Source of the DNA: Fusobacterium sp.
GTDB taxonomy: Bacteria > Fusobacteriota > Fusobacteriia > Fusobacteriales > Fusobacteriaceae
Direction of reading: 5' to 3'
Assembly (NCBI RefSeq): GCF_019012925.1
Contig: NZ_JAGIRL010000036.1
Location: forward strand, 1 to 20,296
Length of the DNA stretch: 20,296 nt
The notes under the pieces were generated by a model. The model ran no database searches. It saw only the letters and a list, made by a program, of their open reading frames with translations, and was not told the DNA's origin. Below, one piece after another: positions 16,369 through 20,296 of this stretch. How positions within the stretch are numbered: the stretch's first letter is position 1; each line of letters starts with the position of its first letter. A program made the position numbers and the translations under genes.

Positions 16369-17058
16369 ATGAAGGTTTTACATAGACTTTTATTAAATTG
16401 GATCTATATGTTATGTTTTTTGGGGGGATTTATAAATACTATAAGTATTGCAAAGTATTCCTATACAGTTTCACATTTTACAGGGCATGTATCAAAAGCT
16501 GCTATCAATATAGGAGATGGGAATTTTTTAGAGGTATTTAAAATTATGTCCATTATAATAGCTTTTGTTTTTGGTTCTACTATCTCAGGATATTTGGTTG
16601 ATGGAAGAGAGTTCAATCTAAAGAGACGTTATGGATATTCAATGTTTACATTGGGATGTGGATTATTACTACTCTATGCAACAGTAAAAGATACTTGGAT
16701 CTTCTTTTACTATCTACCATTTATGATAGGAGTTCAAAATGGGCTCTTTATATCATATAAGGGAGTTGTTGTAAGAACAAGTCATATAAGTGGGAATCTA
16801 ACAGATACTGGAGTGTATATAGGGCACTGTTTGAAGGGGAAAAAACAGGATAAATGGAAGGTTTACTTCTGTATAGTTACAGTGTTGGTATTTTTATTGG
16901 GAAGTTTTTTTGGGATAGAGTTCTATTATTTATTAAGGGATAAGGTGTTTATAATAGCTGGGTTTGGATATATACTCATAGCTTGTATATATTTTTCATT
17001 GAGACACAGATATAGACATGTTCTCCATCTAACTGATGAACACTATCATTTTCAATAG
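16369..17058 (+). CDS. YoaK/DUF1275-family membrane protein
   Basis: A 229-residue integral membrane protein with about six hydrophobic segments: ~8-27, 58-77, 89-106, 109-130, 164-184 and 190-208. The family hallmarks are visible: LCFLGGFINTISI in the first segment, SHFTGHVSKAAI (35-46), the central GVQNGLFISYKG, and VVRTSHISGNLTDTGVYIG, the usual (R)TTH(L/M)TG.LTD.G signature. The family's function is not established, and transport has been proposed only by analogy. ATG 16369 has AGGGGGA upstream. The gene is 24 nt from the response regulator gene and likely shares its transcript, which hints that the protein and the two-component system respond to the same envelope condition. That link is inference. 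Confidence 0.88.
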   Translation: MKVLHRLLLNWIYMLCFLGGFINTISIAKYSYTVSHFTGHVSKAAINIGDGNFLEVFKIMSIIIAFVFGSTISGYLVDGREFNLKRRYGYSMFTLGCGLLLLYATVKDTWIFFYYLPFMIGVQNGLFISYKGVVVRTSHISGNLTDTGVYIGHCLKGKKQDKWKVYFCIVTVLVFLLGSFFGIEFYYLLRDKVFIIAGFGYILIACIYFSLRHRYRHVLHLTDEHYHFQ

Positions 17059-17082
17059 TTTTATAGATTGAAAGGGGAATTG

Positions 17083-17748
17083 ATGAAGAGAAAGATATTG
17101 ATAATAGAAGATGAAAAAAGTTTAATAAATGTTTTACAGGATAACTTTAAACAGGAAGGTTTTAGTGTTGTTGTAGCTTATAATGGAGAAGAGGGGATAG
17201 AAAAGTTTTATTTAGAGAGTCCTCAATTGGTTCTTTTGGATATAAATCTTCCTAAAAAGACAGGTTGGGAAGTTTGTAAAGAGATAAGAAAGGTTTCAAC
17301 ACTACCAATACTTATGATGACAGCTAGAGATTCAGATGAAGATGAGTATAGAGGACTTGATCTAGGAGCAGATGACTATATTACTAAGCCATTTAATTTG
17401 AAGATTTTAACTTTAAAAGTAAAAAAGCTGTTGAAGTTAGATGATGTAAGTATATATAAATTTGAAGATTTTTCATTTGATGCTAAAAAAGGTGAGATAA
17501 TCATTGAAAATAGTAGTATTGAACTTACAAGGAGAGAGATACAATTTTTAGAGTATATGATAAAAAATAAGGGAATAATATTTTCAAGAGAGTATCTTTT
17601 GAATGAGGTATGGGGTTTTGACTTTGATGGAGATGATAGAGTAGTAGATACCTTGGTAAAGAGAGTTAGAAAAAAGATGGACAAGTATAGCTATCTGTTG
17701 AAAACAGTGAGAGGTATGGGGTATAGCTTTGATGAGAATAAGAATTAA
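17083..17748 (+). CDS. OmpR/PhoB-family response regulator
   Basis: A 221-residue transcription factor. The receiver domain (~1-118) has the acidic pair E9-D10, phospho-acceptor D53 (LLDINLP), T80 and K102 (TKPF). The C-terminal winged helix (~125-221) has the SIELTRREIQFLEYM helix, the SREYLLNEVWGFD turn and DTLVKRVRKKM recognition helix, ending in a VRGMGYSF wing. ATG 17083 is preceded by AAAGGGG. An in-frame TTG at 17068 overlaps this site and is not used. The 3' end overlaps the kinase gene by 17 nt, so this is a co-translated two-component pair. Its target promoters are unknown; the downstream Spy-like gene suggests an envelope-stress or metal regulon. Confidence 0.94.
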   Translation: MKRKILIIEDEKSLINVLQDNFKQEGFSVVVAYNGEEGIEKFYLESPQLVLLDINLPKKTGWEVCKEIRKVSTLPILMMTARDSDEDEYRGLDLGADDYITKPFNLKILTLKVKKLLKLDDVSIYKFEDFSFDAKKGEIIIENSSIELTRREIQFLEYMIKNKGIIFSREYLLNEVWGFDFDGDDRVVDTLVKRVRKKMDKYSYLLKTVRGMGYSFDENKN

Positions 17749-19057
17749 TCTATTTAGAAAAATATTTATTTTTTCAATATTTTTAGTTATATTTACAGTG
17801 ACACTTAGTTATGTTTTTAGTGTTTTTGTGGCAGATTCATTTTATATAGCTAGAAAAAAGAGTGAGATAAAAAAGATAGTTCCAACAGTAAAAAGATTGA
17901 TGATTGATGAAAAAATATTGGAAGACTATGTTGAAGATATTAGAAACACTCAAGGGATAGATATATATATTTCAAATAACAATTACTATGACTCTTTTTA
18001 TGGAATAGAGTATAAGGATAATTTTGATGATATAAAAGATGGATTTCATATTAACAATCTTGAACAGGGACATGTAATGTTACTGGTATATAAGGAGAAA
18101 TTATCTCCAGAGAAAACTCTGTTTTTAAGCACATCACTATCTGTTATGAGTATGCATAGACATGAGGTATATTTTCTAAATTTAATCACCTTAGTAATAA
18201 CATTGATCTTAAGTATAATTATAAGTAGGATATTTGCAAAAAAGATCACAAAAAATATATATGAGTTAAATAGGGTTGCAAAAAAAATTACAAAGCTAGA
18301 TTTTTCCGAAAAAGCAGTAGTCAATACAAGTGATGAATTGTTAGAGCTAAGTGAGAATATAAATACTATGTCAAGAAGTCTCTCATTATCAATAGATAAC
18401 TTAAAATCCTTTGTTTCCAATGCTTCACATGAGTTAAAAACACCTATCTCTGTTATAAATTCTCATGCACAATATTTATTGAAAGGAAGTCTGAAGAGTG
18501 AGGAGGAGCAGAGGAGATATTACAAGGCTATATTAAAAGAGAGTAATAATATGAATGAACTAGTTCAATCACTACTTTTACTATCTAGGTTATCCTCTGT
18601 AGGTTTAAAAATAGATAAGGAGGATTTAGATTTAAAACTAATAATAAAAAATAGTATTGAGAAATATGAGTTTTTGGAGTTGCAAAAGGATATTCAATGG
18701 AATATAGAGTTAGAAAGCGTGATGTTAGAAGGGAATAAAAAGTTCATTCAGATAGCAATTGACAATATTGTTCAAAATGCTTTAAAATACTCACCAGAAG
18801 AGAGTGAGATAAAGATATATCAAGATGGAGATTGTGTTAGATTTGAAAATCTAACATTGATAAGGGAAAATCTAAGTGAGGAGAATCTATTACAACCGTT
18901 TGCCAGAGGAGAAAATGCTACTGAATTAAAGATTGATGGTCACGGATTGGGACTTTCACTTATTAAAAAAATCTTAGAGCTTCATAGTATTCCATTTGAT
19001 ATAAAAATAGAAGAAGAGAAATTTATTTTTAGTTTGACATATTTAAGTCATAAATAA
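17732..19057 (+). CDS. Membrane sensor histidine kinase
   Basis: A 441-residue HisKA-type kinase, partner of the overlapping response regulator. Transmembrane segments lie at ~10-33 and ~148-168 and flank an extracytoplasmic sensor of ~115 residues rich in Tyr, Asp and Asn. A HAMP linker (~169-221) follows. The dimerisation/phosphorylation box FVSNASHELKTPISVINSHA contains H233. The ATPase domain has the N-box IVQNALKYSPEESEIKIY, LLQPFARGENA and the G-box DGHGLGLSLIKKILELH. ATG 17732 is chosen. A TTG three bases upstream is in frame. No strong ribosome binding site is seen, so translation is probably coupled to the regulator. The ligand cannot be read from sequence. Confidence 0.93.
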   Translation: MRIRINLFRKIFIFSIFLVIFTVTLSYVFSVFVADSFYIARKKSEIKKIVPTVKRLMIDEKILEDYVEDIRNTQGIDIYISNNNYYDSFYGIEYKDNFDDIKDGFHINNLEQGHVMLLVYKEKLSPEKTLFLSTSLSVMSMHRHEVYFLNLITLVITLILSIIISRIFAKKITKNIYELNRVAKKITKLDFSEKAVVNTSDELLELSENINTMSRSLSLSIDNLKSFVSNASHELKTPISVINSHAQYLLKGSLKSEEEQRRYYKAILKESNNMNELVQSLLLLSRLSSVGLKIDKEDLDLKLIIKNSIEKYEFLELQKDIQWNIELESVMLEGNKKFIQIAIDNIVQNALKYSPEESEIKIYQDGDCVRFENLTLIRENLSEENLLQPFARGENATELKIDGHGLGLSLIKKILELHSIPFDIKIEEEKFIFSLTYLSHK

Positions 19058-19088
19058 AAGGTATACTTATTTCAAGAGGTGATAGATA

Positions 19089-19415
19089 GTGAAAAGATTA
19101 TTAGGAATATTGATGATGATATTAACAATAAATGTAATAAGTTTTGCTAAAGATAATATTGTGGAAACTGAGAGAGAGATAATTCCAAGACATATACATA
19201 AAATGCAAAAGATGGGACACCATAGAAGTGATCCAGAAACAGTTGAAGCAAGAACAATTATAGAGACTAAGAAATTAGAGATAAGAAAAGAGTTATTAAA
19301 TGAAAATCCAGATTGGGAAAAGATAGAGAAATTAAACATAGAGATGGCAACTGAAGAAGCTAAATTGAGAACAAAGAGAATGAAGTTAAACTTTAAAAAA
19401 GAGTGCAAACATTAA
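19089..19415 (+). CDS. Small exported protein, Spy/CpxP-like
   Basis: A 108-residue protein beginning at GTG 19089, with AGAGGTGAT ~8 nt upstream. The GTG start supplies the complete signal peptide (MKRLLGILMMILTINVISFA, cleavage after ~20). The mature part is highly charged and helical. A His/Met-rich stretch (PRHIHKMQKMGHH, ~33-45) precedes a helical hairpin of the form E..KLEIRKELLNENPDWEKIEKLN. This pattern of two amphipathic helices with an N-P-D-W turn resembles periplasmic Spy/CpxP/zinc-resistance proteins, though no LTxxQ motif is obvious. The His/Met stretch could bind metal. It is 31 nt after the kinase gene and is probably a target or feedback partner of the two-component system. 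The family call is moderate. Confidence 0.75.
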   Translation: MKRLLGILMMILTINVISFAKDNIVETEREIIPRHIHKMQKMGHHRSDPETVEARTIIETKKLEIRKELLNENPDWEKIEKLNIEMATEEAKLRTKRMKLNFKKECKH

Positions 19416-19430
19416 TAATTTTATAGAAGA

Positions 19431-19496
19431 AAAGAGATACACTACACACTTTTGTACCTCTTTAGAGAGTGTAAATAATCTTGTGTATTTACTCTC
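19431..19496 (+). other. Two adjacent hairpins downstream of the Spy-like gene
   Basis: The first stem pairs AAAGAGATACA (19431-19441) with TGTACCTCTTT (19453-19463), with one mismatch. The second pairs GAGAGTGTAAATA (from 19465) with TATTTACTCTC (ending 19496), with a 2-nt bulge. Neither is followed by a T-run, so they look like transcript-end structure or degraded terminators. The clear terminator comes next. Confidence 0.5.
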
Positions 19497-19523
19497 TTGA
19501 CTAGTAGAATTAAATAATTTATT

Positions 19524-19560
19524 GAGACTGAAGAATTTAGATATTTTTCAGTCTCTTTTT
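19524..19560 (+). terminator. Rho-independent terminator of the two-component operon
   Basis: GAGACTGAA (19524-19532) pairs perfectly with TTCAGTCTC (19547-19555), with a 14-nt loop, followed by TTTTT. It also overlaps the end of the - strand relic described at 19537-19729. Confidence 0.85.
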
Positions 19561-19729
19561 ATATTTTAGTGCAAATTGTTCTCTAATTAAATACCAAGCT
19601 CTTGCATATTCCAATTTATTATAAATACAATATCTTCATTAATGCCATTTGTAAAGCTAAATAACCTGCCTCTTCGTTTGGCGAAAGGTGTTCAAAATAA
19701 TAGATGGGTAGTTTATAATAATTATCAAC
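19537..19729 (-). pseudogene. Frameshifted relic of an unrecognised gene
   Basis: On the - strand a frame beginning directly after a stop reads YYKLPIYYFEHLSPNEEAGY and LALQMALMK, then stops near 19635. Shifting one frame restores a protein-like sequence, YNKLEYARAWYLIREQF and ALKYKKRLKNI, ending at TAA (19539-19537). Residue composition in both halves is coding-like, whereas the surrounding sequence is full of stops. I read this as a C-terminal gene fragment with at least one frameshift and no start. The family is not recognised. Its last codons lie within the terminator hairpin. Confidence 0.5.
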
Positions 19730-19797
19730 TTAAATATAATAAAATTTATAAATTTGTTAATACTTTATGTTCTTAATAATAATAAAAAATTCTACTA

Positions 19798-19826
19798 TTG
19801 AATAAATAGATTTTTAATAATATAAT
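19798..19826 (+). promoter_or_regulatory. sigma70-type promoter before the lipoprotein pair
   Basis: TTGAAT (19798-19803), 17-nt spacer, perfect TATAAT (19821-19826). It is followed by GGAGAGGG and an ATG at 19870 that opens only a 17-codon frame. It probably belonged to the now decayed lipoprotein gene and may still drive the intact copy at 20125. Confidence 0.65.
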
Positions 19827-19869
19827 AAGATTAAAATTGATATTTAATATAAAAAATGGAGAGGGATAT

Positions 19870-20124
19870 ATGAGAATCTTTAATGAATTAAAAGTGGAGA
19901 TATTATCTATATTGCAACAATAGCTATTTTATTAAAATAAAGGAGAAGAATTTACAATTTATTAGGGAAGAGGATTTGCAGAAATAAAAGGAGTAGGATT
20001 AGATATAGGAGATAACTATGGAGGTGTACTACTTAATGAATCAGCTAACAAGTTTTATGGCAAGAAGTTGAAAGAATTATTTAGAGAAAATGTATTACCA
20101 GTATTAAAAATTGAAAGGGAAATT
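19870..20124 (+). pseudogene. Decayed upstream paralogue of the lipoprotein at 20125
   Basis: An ATG (19870) with a good ribosome binding site opens a frame that ends after 17 codons at TAG (19921). Further on, the sequence GGAGAAGAATTTA (19942-19954) recurs exactly 300 nt later inside the intact lipoprotein gene. The flanking translations align: GEEFTIY-stop-GR here and GEEFNIGYMGR there. The relic then reads GRGFAEIKGVGLDIGDNYGG and on to ESANKFYGKKLKELF with no stop, running in frame straight into the ATG of the next gene. It is therefore a copy with a nonsense codon at 19963, a broken N-terminus and probably an internal deletion. Confidence 0.65.
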
Positions 20125-20296
20125 ATGAGGAAGTTTAGACGAATATTAATAGTTTCAATATTACTTTTATTAACAGCCTGTGGAAGAGTAACAGAGGAAG
20201 AAGCAAGACAAGCATTACACAATAATCTACTAAAGAGATATGGAGAAGAATTTAATATTGGCTATATGGGAAGACGTTCTAGAGGGGATAAAGAAT
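20125..20296 (+). CDS. Putative lipoprotein, 5' part (gene continues beyond window)
   Basis: The ATG at 20125 follows AAAGGGA. The first 57 residues are visible. A basic start (MRKFRR) leads into a hydrophobic stretch (ILIVSILLLL) and the lipobox LTAC, with Cys at residue 19, so it should be lipid-modified and anchored to the inner or outer membrane. The mature part begins GRVTEEEARQALHNNLLKRY and is hydrophilic. I cannot name the family. The reading frame is open upstream through the decayed paralogue back to 19966, so automated calling could extend this gene wrongly. The signal peptide fixes the start at 20125. Confidence 0.82.
   Translation, partial: MRKFRRILIVSILLLLTACGRVTEEEARQALHNNLLKRYGEEFNIGYMGRRSRGDKE

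Noticed and set aside
1..20296. CRISPR array, tRNA or rRNA genes, complete insertion sequence
   Set aside because: I saw no regularly spaced direct repeats, no cloverleaf-like GC-richer segment, and no transposase or flanking inverted repeats anywhere in the window.

Overview
The window is very AT-rich, densely packed DNA with strong AGGAGG-type ribosome binding sites and sigma70-like promoters. It looks chromosomal, from a low-GC anaerobe. The gene set (NAD malic enzyme, ACT-domain threonine ammonia-lyase, QueH, and an AddB-like nuclease-helicase) together with the composition suggests a Fusobacterium-type bacterium. That assignment is an inference; no rRNA or other marker gene is present.

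Region A (1-7691, + strand) is an accessory cassette. It starts inside a truncated gene of unknown function. A giant 1424-residue protein follows, whose C-terminus resembles a PAAR-like (DUF4280-type) spike tip and whose middle contains a lipase-3-like segment with a destroyed nucleophile elbow. Next is a VgrG/gpD-like hub protein (gp27-like domain plus OB fold), then two small unrecognised genes that overlap each other. Spacing is tight throughout, so this reads as one operon. No sheath, tube, baseplate or ATPase gene is visible. It therefore looks like an orphan spike/hub/cargo module of a contractile injection system or phage-tail-like particle.

Region B (7692-8068) holds the relic of a type I restriction-modification methylase gene (hsdM), with an extended -10 promoter still in front of it.

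Region C (8069-12747, + strand) is housekeeping: birA-mnmA, then a malic enzyme and a threonine ammonia-lyase, each with its own clear promoter. Terminators follow the last two.

Region D (12757-16205, - strand) is a two-gene operon: a UvrD/AddB-like helicase fused to an Fe-S PD-(D/E)XK nuclease, followed by queH, which overlaps it by 4 nt and starts at TTG. A divergent promoter pair separates it from region E.

Region E (16369-19415, + strand) encodes a YoaK/DUF1275 membrane protein, an OmpR-type response regulator, its histidine kinase, and a small exported Spy/CpxP-like protein. It ends in a run of hairpins and a clear terminator.

Region F (19416-20296) is gene debris followed by the start of a gene. 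It contains a frameshifted relic on the - strand, then a promoter, a decayed copy of a lipoprotein gene, and the intact 5' end of a paralogous lipoprotein that runs off the window. The truncated gene at the left edge may belong to the same lipoprotein family, but this is only a hypothesis.
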